Of a DNA stretch of 20,438 nt, positions 6,394 to 12,839 are shown piece after piece (position 1 is the stretch's first letter; the number at the start of each line of letters is the position of its first letter). Location of the stretch: positions 1-20,438 of IMG/VR virus record IMGVR_UViG_3300037071_001215, one strand, 5' to 3'. The DNA is from a virus. The position numbers and the translations under genes are program-made. The notes under the pieces are model-generated. The model was not told where the DNA came from. It made no database searches and was given only the letters and a program-made list of their open reading frames with translations.

Positions 6394-8340
6394 ATGACGG
6401 CCAGGAGAATAGCCTGCAACGCCCTGCTGGTGCTGTGCATTGTGTGGCTGGCGCTGCTCCCGAAGGGGACAGCGGCGCAGAGCGGCGCTATCTCGTGTAT
6501 CCCCGTCATGACCGTGGACGGCGGTCGCGTGACCTTCGCCTGCCCCACCGAGACAGCAACGTCAACACCCGTAGCCTCTACGGCGACGGCCACCAACACC
6601 AGCACGCTCACCCCGTCGCCGTCGCCATTGCCGACGAATACGGCGGTATCGTCCCCGACCGATACCGCAACTCCTGAGCCCACCGATACCCCGGCGCCGG
6701 CTACCCCGACCGACACGCCAGAGCCGACGAATACGCCGGTGCCACCAACCAGCACCCCACTCCCCACGGCGACGGGTGTACCGCCGACCTCCACCCCCGC
6801 ACCTCAAGCGCTGAGCGTCCTGCTCCGTCGTCATGATTACGCCTGGACGGAGCTTCAGCGCGGCATTGCTGATGGCCCCGGTGGCCCGACGATGTACCGC
6901 CCACGACAGTTCGTCAACGGCCTCCAGATCACGGACGATAGCTGGGGCACGTTCACGGTATCGAACGCTGGTCCGTACGCTGGCTGGGACATCTGGAAGG
7001 GCGCGAACAGGAACAACTGGCGTAGCCCGTCCACCAACCAGCAGTGGGCACGCTTCACCCTTCAGCGCCCGGCCACGGTCGGCCTGGTGTGGAGAGGCAA
7101 GGGCAGCAACCCGCCGGCATGGCTCACACAGCAGGGCTGGACGGAGGGTGCACAGATTGCGACCACGGGCGCCTCTGGCAACCAGTCTGGCTCACACCGG
7201 GTCTTCACGAAGCAGATGCCGGTAGGCGAGTTCTGGGTGCCGTGGGTCGGCTATCAGGCAGCCGCCGACAACAACACATGGTGGGTGCTGTTCGGAGAGA
7301 CGAACGGGACAGCTAGCCCGGCCCCATTCGTCGGCGGCGAGCGTGAGGTACCCGTCCCCAACCAGACCTGCCCGCAGTGGGTCCACGATCAGTACGTGAC
7401 GCTCGGGCCGGACGGACGCGCCTACGCCACATGGCACCGCGTGATCGACCCCGTCTACTGGTGCAGCTTCACGCATGAGCACGGCGACGACCCGGCATTA
7501 CTTGGAGTAGCGGACTTCCACCCGACGTTCCACTACGCCGCGACGGCTGACGGCGCCTCGGAGTTCCATCAAGGCTTCAAGGTGCTGGTCTGGGATGACG
7601 GCACCAACAACTACACCCACCTGGACGTGATGCACTTCGGCACCAGTAACACCAACAGCGTGTGCAACCGCTTCCACGAGATGCAGCACGCCGGCGCCCG
7701 GAACGGCGAACTGCTCTACTACTACCAGTACCAGGGTGATTTCGGGGTCGCCTCGCAGAACAACACCAACGACGTCTTCTACCTTGTCTCGAAGCCGACC
7801 TGTCCACAGGGCTCGGGCCCGGCCCCCGGTTCTACCGGCCTACGTCAGATGCCGGTGCAGTCGTCCGACATCAACGGCCCCTCACCCAACCCCGTCTTCT
7901 ACGAGCCGTGGCGTGAGGACGAACGTGCTATCTGCTCGCTGGCGGGGATGTGCATTCAGGACTTCCACATTAACAACCCCGACCCGATGGTGATCTGCCG
8001 TGATCGGCAGTGTGCCGACCCGCCGATCACGACGGGGAAGCCTGGAGCACAGCGGTTCAGCAACCTCCAGCCGGGCAGCCAGATTCGAGCGCCCGCCGAC
8101 ACCCCCGCAGACGGCTATCTGTGGACGGACGCACGAGCCACTCAGCGTGTTGCTGTTGGCACGCTCGGCGCTGTCCGGCAGTTCGTCAAGCAAGGGCTGG
8201 TGCTGGCCGTCCGCGAGTTCGTCAATACCGAAGAACTCACGACCGATACCGTCTGGGGGGAGGAGAAGTCAAGGCCGATCCTCGGCAGCCTGCACGGCGC
8301 CGTCCGTGACCCCGAGAAGACCGTCCGCTCGCCCAACTAG
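6394..8340 (+). CDS. secreted protein of unknown function with signal peptide and Thr-Pro-rich linker (moron-like)
   Basis: The ATG at 6394 has GGAAGG 7 bases upstream and starts a clear signal peptide: basic MTARR, hydrophobic core at residues 9-22, and likely cleavage after TAA near residue 28. The product is 648 aa. Residues 51-137 are a low-complexity Thr/Pro/Ser/Asn linker with repeated DTP, NTP and STP units, a style frequent in Chloroflexota extracellular proteins. Two further regions follow: about 145-310, Trp/Gly-rich and probably a beta-sandwich, and about 325-560, with many His and Cys (HEHGDDP at 361-367, H376, H380, H392, H409, H414, and HEMQH at 428-432). I do not recognise the family. 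HEMQH formally fits the zinc-protease pattern HExxH, but nothing else confirms a protease. It follows the portal gene and precedes virion-type genes. It could modify the host surface or be displayed on particles. Confidence 0.8.
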   Translation: MTARRIACNALLVLCIVWLALLPKGTAAQSGAISCIPVMTVDGGRVTFACPTETATSTPVASTATATNTSTLTPSPSPLPTNTAVSSPTDTATPEPTDTPAPATPTDTPEPTNTPVPPTSTPLPTATGVPPTSTPAPQALSVLLRRHDYAWTELQRGIADGPGGPTMYRPRQFVNGLQITDDSWGTFTVSNAGPYAGWDIWKGANRNNWRSPSTNQQWARFTLQRPATVGLVWRGKGSNPPAWLTQQGWTEGAQIATTGASGNQSGSHRVFTKQMPVGEFWVPWVGYQAAADNNTWWVLFGETNGTASPAPFVGGEREVPVPNQTCPQWVHDQYVTLGPDGRAYATWHRVIDPVYWCSFTHEHGDDPALLGVADFHPTFHYAATADGASEFHQGFKVLVWDDGTNNYTHLDVMHFGTSNTNSVCNRFHEMQHAGARNGELLYYYQYQGDFGVASQNNTNDVFYLVSKPTCPQGSGPAPGSTGLRQMPVQSSDINGPSPNPVFYEPWREDERAICSLAGMCIQDFHINNPDPMVICRDRQCADPPITTGKPGAQRFSNLQPGSQIRAPADTPADGYLWTDARATQRVAVGTLGAVRQFVKQGLVLAVREFVNTEELTTDTVWGEEKSRPILGSLHGAVRDPEKTVRSPN

Positions 8341-8351
8341 GGAGGTAGATC

Positions 8352-8771
8352 ATGGCCCTCGACCCGAGCATTACTACCGCTGCCGCGAACGCGGCCTGTG
8401 ACGCCGTCGTCGACCTGATCGACGCCGGCACCCCGCCCGGCCTGCTCAAGATCTACGCCGGCACCGTTCCCACCAATGCCAACGCCGCGCTGGGCGGCGC
8501 GACCCTGCTCGGTACGCTGACGTTCAGTAACCCTGCCTTCGGTGCGGCCTCGGCGGGCGTGGCAACGGCCTCGGCGATCACGTCCGACACCAGCGCCGAC
8601 GCGACCGGCACGGCGACATTCTTCAGGATCACCAACGCCGCCGGTACGGTCATCATCCAGGGCGAGGTCGGGACATCTGGCGCCGACCTCAACCTGTCGT
8701 CGGTCGCCATCACCATCGGCGGCACGATCGCCGTGTCCTCGCTGACGTACACCCAGCAAGGTCTAGCGTAG
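8352..8771 (+). CDS. phage structural-type protein of a conserved uncharacterised family
   Basis: The ATG at 8352 has GGAGG 6 bases upstream. The product is 139 aa. It has the N-terminal NAACDAVVDLIDAG motif, then LKIYAGTVPTNA, TLTFSNPAFGAAS and TSDTSADATGTATFFRI. These match a small all-beta protein family that I recall from many phage structural operons, usually next to lectin-like and Ig-like proteins. Its exact function is not established; a virion decoration or tail-associated role is likely. The stop overlaps the next GTG (TAGTG at 8769-8773). Confidence 0.75.
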   Translation: MALDPSITTAAANAACDAVVDLIDAGTPPGLLKIYAGTVPTNANAALGGATLLGTLTFSNPAFGAASAGVATASAITSDTSADATGTATFFRITNAAGTVIIQGEVGTSGADLNLSSVAITIGGTIAVSSLTYTQQGLA

Positions 8772-9493
8772 TGCCATCGCCACCAGTGGCCGGAGCGGCT
8801 GGTATCTGGCGAGCGAAGGATCTCGCCGGGCTGGCTGATGGCGACCCCATCTCCACCTGGCCGGACACCAGCGGCAACGGCAAAGACCTGACGGGATCTG
8901 GCACGGCACGGCCAACCTACAAGACCAACATCTACAACGGCTGGCCGGTCGTGCGCTTTGACGGAACCGACGATCTCCTGGTCAACGCAGCCTTTACGGC
9001 CCTCATCGGTGCGGCAGGATGCTGGGGGTTCGCCACCGTCATCATCACGAACGGTGTTGTTGAACATCGGCTGATCGACCGTACCTCACAGATCGACTGG
9101 CGGATGAGAACCGATGCGTCTAATGATGACATCGGCTTCGGGCTCCAGACCTCGGCCGGCTTCACCGTCCTACGAACTCCGACGACCGGGATGAGTTACG
9201 GCGTGCCCCAGCGGATCATCTGGGCGTATGACGGTACGAACAACTGGATTCGCCGCGAGGGGACGCAGGAGGCCACGGCTGCGAAGACCGGGACTATCTC
9301 CAATGGATCGGGAGATCTAAAGGTCGGGAACGTCTTCAATCACGATCTCCTGGAGTTAGGAATCTACGCCTCTGCCCCAACCGGCAGCAACATCACCGAC
9401 ACCGAAACGTATATGGCCGGCGAGTATGCGGCTGCCACAGCAGCCGGCCCTCCGCCGTTGATTCAGCACGCACTTCGTTTGATCGGGAGGTAA
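8771..9493 (+). CDS. LamG/concanavalin-like lectin domain protein, probable virion surface or adsorption protein
   Basis: The GTG at 8771 overlaps the preceding stop. The product is 240 aa. The early motif WRAKDLAGLADGDPISTWPD then SGNGKDLTGSG, PTYKTNIYNGWPVVRFDGTD and later GIYASA are hallmarks of the LamG/laminin-like jelly-roll domains used by phages and bacteria to bind carbohydrates. No signal peptide is present, which fits a virion component rather than a host secreted protein. Its neighbours are other small beta-rich phage proteins. The likely role is binding host glycans or decorating the head or tail. The ligand cannot be read from the sequence. Confidence 0.78.
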   Translation: MPSPPVAGAAGIWRAKDLAGLADGDPISTWPDTSGNGKDLTGSGTARPTYKTNIYNGWPVVRFDGTDDLLVNAAFTALIGAAGCWGFATVIITNGVVEHRLIDRTSQIDWRMRTDASNDDIGFGLQTSAGFTVLRTPTTGMSYGVPQRIIWAYDGTNNWIRREGTQEATAAKTGTISNGSGDLKVGNVFNHDLLELGIYASAPTGSNITDTETYMAGEYAAATAAGPPPLIQHALRLIGR

Positions 9494-9497
9494 CGAT

Positions 9498-9974
9498 ATG
9501 GGCCGGATGTATACGGTAGCCCTGCAACTGACTGCCTACACGGCCCAGATCGACCTGTTCGACCTGGCGCCGGCCGACGATAAGCCGATCATCCTGCACG
9601 CCGTCTATCTCGGCCAGTCTACCGAGCTGGGCGATACGGCTGAGGAGCAGCTCGGCATCCAGTACATCCGTGGGTTTGCCACGGTCGGGTCCGGCGGCTC
9701 TGCCCCGACGCCATCGCCGTGCAACCCATCCGACGCAGCCGCCGGCTTCACAGCGAGAACAGGTGATACGACTGTCGCCGTCGTCGGTGGGGGCACGACG
9801 ACGCACATGCATGCCGACACCTGGAACGTCAGAGGACCGTACGTCTACATCCCAACACCTGAGATGCGGATGCAGTGCAGCCAGGGGCAAACACGCCTCG
9901 TGATCCGCCTGACCGGGGCGCCGGCTGACAGCGTCACGATAGCCGGCACGGCGTACGTGGAGGAGCAGGGCTAG
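9498..9974 (+). CDS. conserved phage structural-type protein, function unknown
   Basis: The ATG at 9498 has GGGAGG about 8 bases upstream. The product is 158 aa. It begins GRMYTVALQLTAYTAQIDLF, followed by ILHAVYLGQSTELGDTAEEQ, IQYIRG and a Gly/Ser-rich GSGGSAPTPSP stretch. It ends with RLVIRLTGAPADSVTIAGTA and a final EEQG. This layout matches a family I recall from phage structural operons next to lectin-like and repeat proteins, with no assigned function. It is predominantly beta and has no membrane segment. A head or tail decoration role is inferred from context. Confidence 0.72.
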   Translation: MGRMYTVALQLTAYTAQIDLFDLAPADDKPIILHAVYLGQSTELGDTAEEQLGIQYIRGFATVGSGGSAPTPSPCNPSDAAAGFTARTGDTTVAVVGGGTTTHMHADTWNVRGPYVYIPTPEMRMQCSQGQTRLVIRLTGAPADSVTIAGTAYVEEQG

Positions 9975-9977
9975 ACC

Positions 9978-10706
9978 GTGCCCTACGTCTTTCGTCGCCC
10001 GTTCGACTTCGCGGTGTACGCCGCTCGTTGGCTCGCGCCGTCTGCGCCGCCGCCGGGGGTTACTGGCACCGGGGCGGTCGCGATTGCAGGCCCGGTGCTG
10101 GCGGCAACTGGCACCTTCACGACAACCGGCAGCGGTGCGGTCGCGATCTCCCCTCCGGCGCTCGCAGGTGCCGGCGCCTTCACGACGACGGGATCGGGCG
10201 CGCTGACGATTGGTGCCCCAGTCGTCGCCGGCGCCGGCACCTTCACGACGACGGGCACTGGCGCCATCACCATCGGCGGGCCAGCGGTCAGCGGTTCGGG
10301 CTCGGCGTTCGACCCCGGCACCGGCAGCGGCGCTATCAGCATCGGGCCGCCCCAGGTAGCAGGTGCGGGCAGTTTCGCCACCACCGGGGCAGGAGCGGTC
10401 AGTATCAGCCCGCCGGTCCTCGACGGCTCGGGCACGTTCGTCGGGCCGGCGAGTGGGACGGGCGTCATCACGATTCCAACGCCCGTTCTGGCCGGGGTGG
10501 GAACGCTGATCTACGTCGGCAGTGGAGCCATCACGATCCCTGGCCCGATTGTGCTCGGCTATGAGGCGGTGCCGGCTATTGCGACGAGAGCAGCAGCCGC
10601 CGACTCGGCGTACGGTGGAGCTGTCGGCAGCGATGCCGCCTACACTGGCGCTGGCGCTGGAGACCTGGCGCTCGTCGGCGCCACAGCAAGTGATTCGGAG
10701 GTCTGA
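9978..10706 (+). CDS. glycine-rich repeat protein with seven to eight 21-22-residue repeats, probable virion fibre or decoration protein
   Basis: The GTG at 9978 starts PYVFRRPFDFAVYAARW, an N-terminal motif I recall from phage structural proteins. From residue about 30 to 194 there are seven full and one partial repeats of 21-22 residues, with consensus G-(S/T)-G-A-hydrophobic-x-I-x-x-P-x-(L/V)-x-G-x-G-(T/S)-F-x-T-T. Such short Gly-rich repeats often build a beta-solenoid or fibrous shaft. The C-terminal 45 residues are Ala/Gly-rich and end DSEV. The coding DNA carries matching imperfect tandem repeats, so copy number may vary among relatives. The stop overlaps the next ATG (TGATG at 10704). 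No catalytic motif is seen. Confidence 0.75.
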   Translation: MPYVFRRPFDFAVYAARWLAPSAPPPGVTGTGAVAIAGPVLAATGTFTTTGSGAVAISPPALAGAGAFTTTGSGALTIGAPVVAGAGTFTTTGTGAITIGGPAVSGSGSAFDPGTGSGAISIGPPQVAGAGSFATTGAGAVSISPPVLDGSGTFVGPASGTGVITIPTPVLAGVGTLIYVGSGAITIPGPIVLGYEAVPAIATRAAAADSAYGGAVGSDAAYTGAGAGDLALVGATASDSEV

Positions 10707-10993
10707 TGTCAGCTTACCAGCGGGGTCAGTCGGTCAGGCTCTACTGCTCGTTTGCCGATGCCAACGCAGTCGCGGCCAACCCGACGACCGTTACGTGTGC
10801 GGTCGAAGAGCCGGACGGGACAGAGACGACCTACACCACGCCGGTGATCACCAACCCGTCAACCGGCACCTTTCAGTTGATCGTGGTGCCCGACCAGAGC
10901 GGGATGTACTCCTACCGCTGGGAAGGCACCACCGGCACCAGCGTTGCCGTCGACGAGGATCAGTTCCACGTGCTCGGGTCGGCCTTCCCGTGA
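10706..10993 (+). CDS. small Ig-like phage protein
   Basis: The ATG at 10706 overlaps the previous stop (TGATG) with GGAGG about 6 bases upstream. The product is 95 aa. The pattern is a short beta-sandwich: YQRGQSVRLYCSF, then TVTCAVEEPDGTETTYTTPV, GTFQLIVVPDQSGMYSYRWEG and DQFHVLGS. It resembles small Ig-like or carboxypeptidase-regulatory-like domains in phage head and tail accessory proteins. The stop overlaps the GTG of the first glycosyltransferase (GTGA at 10990). It probably acts as a particle-surface protein; this is inferred. Confidence 0.72.
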   Translation: MSAYQRGQSVRLYCSFADANAVAANPTTVTCAVEEPDGTETTYTTPVITNPSTGTFQLIVVPDQSGMYSYRWEGTTGTSVAVDEDQFHVLGSAFP

Positions 10994-11628
10994 GGCCGCT
11001 GGTGTCCGTGTGTACCCCGACCTGGCAGCGGCCGGAGCTGCTGGCCGAGACGATCCGCCATCTTCGGGAGCAGGACTATCCGAATATCGAGCATGTCGTG
11101 ATCTCGGATGGGCCGGACGATGGGCTGCTGGAGCGGATGCGTTGGCTTAGGAGCCGACCCGTCAAGAAAGCCGGTGATTGGTCCGCTCGCTCAATCCAGC
11201 TCGGCCGCAACTGGTCGGGGCTGATGCCGTCGTCGTTCGGGATCGCCCCGCTGCTGGTCGGCTACCTGATGGCTCGCGGCGAGTACGTTGCCAATCTCTC
11301 CGACGATGACAGGATGAGCCCAGACTACATCAGCCGCCTAGTTACGTTGCTCGAAGAGACGGGAGCGGACTTCGCCTACAGCAAGGCGCGGTTCTACTGG
11401 TACGACCAGCGGCCGGAGGACGGCTACGACATTGGGACCGACCCGCCCCAGCATGGGCAGATCACGAGCATGGTGGCGCGGACATCCTGCTTCTGGCGGT
11501 TCGGGATGCCGCGCTGGTCTTCCCACCCGGTTGATTGGTCCCTGGTGCAGGATTGGATCTCGGCCGGTGCGAAGTGGGCATTCCTGCCGGAGGTGCTGTT
11601 CTGGCACCGAGCGGACCAGAGAGGCTAG
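10990..11628 (+). CDS. glycosyltransferase family 2 (GT-A), copy 1
   Basis: The GTG at 10990 overlaps the previous stop. The product is 212 aa. The N-terminal nucleotide-sugar fold begins VSVCTPTWQRPELL, followed by NIEHVVISDGPDDG and the metal/sugar-nucleotide motif SDDD (DDD at 105-107). A C-terminal acceptor-side region ends in FLPEVLFWHRADQ. Family 2 enzymes transfer a sugar from a nucleotide donor; there is no membrane segment, so it is cytoplasmic. It is a paralogue of the gene at 13969-14622, sharing ISDGPD, the GTDPPxxGQIT-type segment, ADFAYSxA and the C-terminal PEhL...H(R/K)AD ending. Its TAG stop is palindromically shared with the TAG of the antisense HNH2 gene (CTAG at 11625-11628), so its 3' end may have been replaced at that insertion. 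Confidence 0.88.
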   Translation: MRPLVSVCTPTWQRPELLAETIRHLREQDYPNIEHVVISDGPDDGLLERMRWLRSRPVKKAGDWSARSIQLGRNWSGLMPSSFGIAPLLVGYLMARGEYVANLSDDDRMSPDYISRLVTLLEETGADFAYSKARFYWYDQRPEDGYDIGTDPPQHGQITSMVARTSCFWRFGMPRWSSHPVDWSLVQDWISAGAKWAFLPEVLFWHRADQRG

Positions 11629-12221
11629 ACGTGCTTCCAGTTCTTACGCTGAATCACCGCATACAGCGTGCTGGTATTGATGCCCATCTGGTGCGCCAGC
11701 GCCTTGACCGTGATGTTGCCCTCAGCGTGACGGCGTCGCGCCTCGATCACGATGGCTTCGGTCAGTTTCGCTACGGGCGTGGACTCGCCCCGTCGAACGA
11801 GGTCAGGTCGCCGCACCATGTAATGTCGCTCGCCGCGCGCGCGACTATCGGGCCGTGTTCTCGAAGAGTGCTGGTCACCCTTAGCCGAGCGCCCCTTGGC
11901 GACCATGTCGGCCTGGTTCTGAGCAATCGTCCCAGCGAAGAGATGGTCAGGCCGGACGCAGGCGATGTAGCCACCGTCGCAGCGGTGCAGAACGCAAGGC
12001 TTGTCGGCTGGCAGTTCGCCGTAGGTCAGGATGTAGGCGACGACGCTGGCGACGTACGTCCGACTGCGAAAGTGAACCTGCCCCCGTCCGTCAGGATGAC
12101 GCGATCCTGTCCAGATCCAACAGGGGCCAAGCTCGGGGCAGTGGGCCGGGATCGGGCCGTTCCGATCAACCTTGGCCCAGAACGTCGTTACGCGCTGCTC
12201 GGGCGTATACTTGGCTGGCAT
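11625..12221 (-). CDS. HNH endonuclease 2 with C-terminal helix-turn-helix, antisense, probably mobile
   Basis: The product is 198 aa from the ATG at 12221, with a strong Shine-Dalgarno (GAGGGGG, about 7 bases upstream on the minus strand). It shares with HNH1 the N-terminal FWAKVDRNGPIP and LGPCWIWTG (14-39) and the C-terminal helix-turn-helix ending NWKHV. The HNH core is CVLHRCDGG...ACVRPDHLFAGT...QNQADM (76-106), ending in an AKGR segment. The usual Asn of CVNPDHL is Arg90 here, a possible loss or change of activity. It is opposite to all flanking genes and sits at the 3' end of a glycosyltransferase, with the two stop codons overlapping. Such HNH genes are typical phage homing-type elements. 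The HNH1 paralogue sits in an equivalent position at another gene's 3' end. Confidence 0.9.
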   Translation of the reverse strand: MPAKYTPEQRVTTFWAKVDRNGPIPAHCPELGPCWIWTGSRHPDGRGQVHFRSRTYVASVVAYILTYGELPADKPCVLHRCDGGYIACVRPDHLFAGTIAQNQADMVAKGRSAKGDQHSSRTRPDSRARGERHYMVRRPDLVRRGESTPVAKLTEAIVIEARRRHAEGNITVKALAHQMGINTSTLYAVIQRKNWKHV

Positions 12222-12241
12222 CGAGATTCCCCCTCGGTGTC

Positions 12242-12271
12242 GCCCCCGGCCGTTGACGCGGTAGCGGGGGC
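12242..12271 (-). promoter_or_regulatory. stem-loop in the predicted 5' leader of HNH endonuclease 2
   Basis: On the minus strand GCCCCCG (12271-12265) can pair with CGGGGGC (12248-12242) around a 16-base loop. It lies between the predicted -10 element and the ribosome binding site of HNH2. It might modulate expression or act as a barrier to + strand transcription; no T-run follows on either strand. Confidence 0.35.
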
Positions 12272-12282
12272 TTCGTGCGTCA

Positions 12283-12291
12283 ATTATACCA
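12283..12291 (-). promoter_or_regulatory. extended -10 promoter of HNH endonuclease 2
   Basis: The minus strand reads TGGTATAAT, a perfect extended -10 element, about 62 bases upstream of the HNH2 start. No convincing -35 is visible, which extended -10 promoters tolerate. In such a GC-rich genome this AT-rich element stands out. It lets the antisense gene be expressed independently of the + strand operon. Confidence 0.6.
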
Positions 12292-12296
12292 GTTCG

Positions 12297-12317
12297 CTTC
12301 GAGTGGATCAGCCATGA
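12297..12317 (+). pseudogene. possible remnant of a glycosyltransferase 3' end beyond HNH2
   Basis: The + frame ending at 12315-12317 reads LRVDQP, compared with HRADQRG at the end of the glycosyltransferase upstream. The 12 bases CGAGTGGATCAG match CGAGCGGACCAG at 10 positions. The stop overlaps the next gene's ATG (ATGA), as at the HNH1 locus. The match is short and could be chance, so it is mainly supported by the parallel with HNH1. Confidence 0.32.
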
Positions 12318-12493
12318 GCGAGATGGGGCGCTGCCGCGACTGTCGCTGGTGGGCCGTGCATGAATATGAGGAGGAACACGGGGATTGTCGTCTGGCTGAG
12401 ACTGATCCGCCGTCGTTGCTCTGGGCAGAGTTTGAGGGCGCCGTAATCACGCTGGCCGTCTTCGGGTGCGTGCTATTCGAGGCGAAGCCGTGA
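12314..12493 (+). CDS. small Cys-containing hypothetical protein, 59 aa
   Basis: The ATG at 12314 overlaps a stop codon in the style of this genome (ATGA). The product is 59 aa with C7-x2-C10, C25 and C52 (GRCRDCRWW, HGDCRLAE, FGCVLFE). This pattern resembles small zinc-ribbon-like proteins that I recall from phage and environmental genomes, where four cysteines bind one metal. No function is recognised. The stop overlaps the GTG of the next small gene (GTGA at 12490). It is the first of a run of tiny proteins between glycosyltransferases. Confidence 0.65.
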   Translation: MSEMGRCRDCRWWAVHEYEEEHGDCRLAETDPPSLLWAEFEGAVITLAVFGCVLFEAKP

Positions 12494-12615
12494 GAACGCT
12501 GGTGCTGGCCTGCCTGCTGGCCGTGCTGTTCCGTCTGGCTGGCCGGCACATCTGGCGCTGGTGGGTCTATGACGGCTACACCCTGCCGCCCGATCTCGTT
12601 CGGAGGTCGTCCTAG
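12490..12615 (+). CDS. tiny membrane-type hypothetical protein, 41 aa
   Basis: The GTG at 12490 overlaps the preceding stop and the TAG at 12613-12615 overlaps the GTG of the next gene. The N-terminus RTLVLACLLAVLFRLAG looks like a single short hydrophobic helix, followed by aromatic RHIWRWWVYDGYTLPPDL and a basic end. It could be a one-pass membrane peptide. Support is the double overlap and the gap it fills exactly. No family is recognised. Confidence 0.5.
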   Translation: MRTLVLACLLAVLFRLAGRHIWRWWVYDGYTLPPDLVRRSS

Positions 12616-12839
12616 TGGCGAACGACAAGCTGTTTCTTGTTTGTCGTGGATGCCGGGCTGTCCTGGGCATCTACAAGTATTTCGGCCACGCGGACCCCGC
12701 TGCGTACATCTCGGGCGGCGAGCTTGGCGCATTCATCGCTGAGCACCTGTATCACACCGGGCATCACCCGGACGGATTCCATTTGCCAGAGGAGGCCTTC
12801 GAGATAACGACCGATCATATCCTGATGAGGGAATCGTGA
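12615..12839 (+). CDS. small zinc-binding-type hypothetical protein, 74 aa
   Basis: The GTG at 12615 overlaps the preceding TAG; the stop overlaps the next gene's GTG (GTGA at 12836). The product is 74 aa with LVCRGC (C10, C13) and a His cluster (H44, H47, H50, H51) in the segment FIAEHLYHTGHHPDGFHL. A CxxC plus histidines suggests a small metal site. A similar small protein type (CRGC...EL..F...H...H) seems familiar from phages of high-GC hosts, without known function. It lies directly before a glycosyltransferase, but no role can be assigned. Confidence 0.65.
   Translation: MANDKLFLVCRGCRAVLGIYKYFGHADPAAYISGGELGAFIAEHLYHTGHHPDGFHLPEEAFEITTDHILMRES

Noticed and set aside
6550-6810. Tandem-like repeats that could suggest a CRISPR or minisatellite array
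   Set aside because: The repetition is codon-level Thr/Pro low complexity in an open reading frame; there are no uniform repeats and spacers.
9983-10471. Minus strand open frame opposite the Gly-rich repeat protein
   Set aside because: Repeat DNA with high GC gives open frames on both strands; only the + strand has coupling to neighbours and a recognised N-terminal motif.
11535-12317. 260-codon + strand frame across HNH2
   Set aside because: Shadow of HNH2, whose conserved motifs and ribosome binding site are on the minus strand. Only the final few codons may be a glycosyltransferase remnant.
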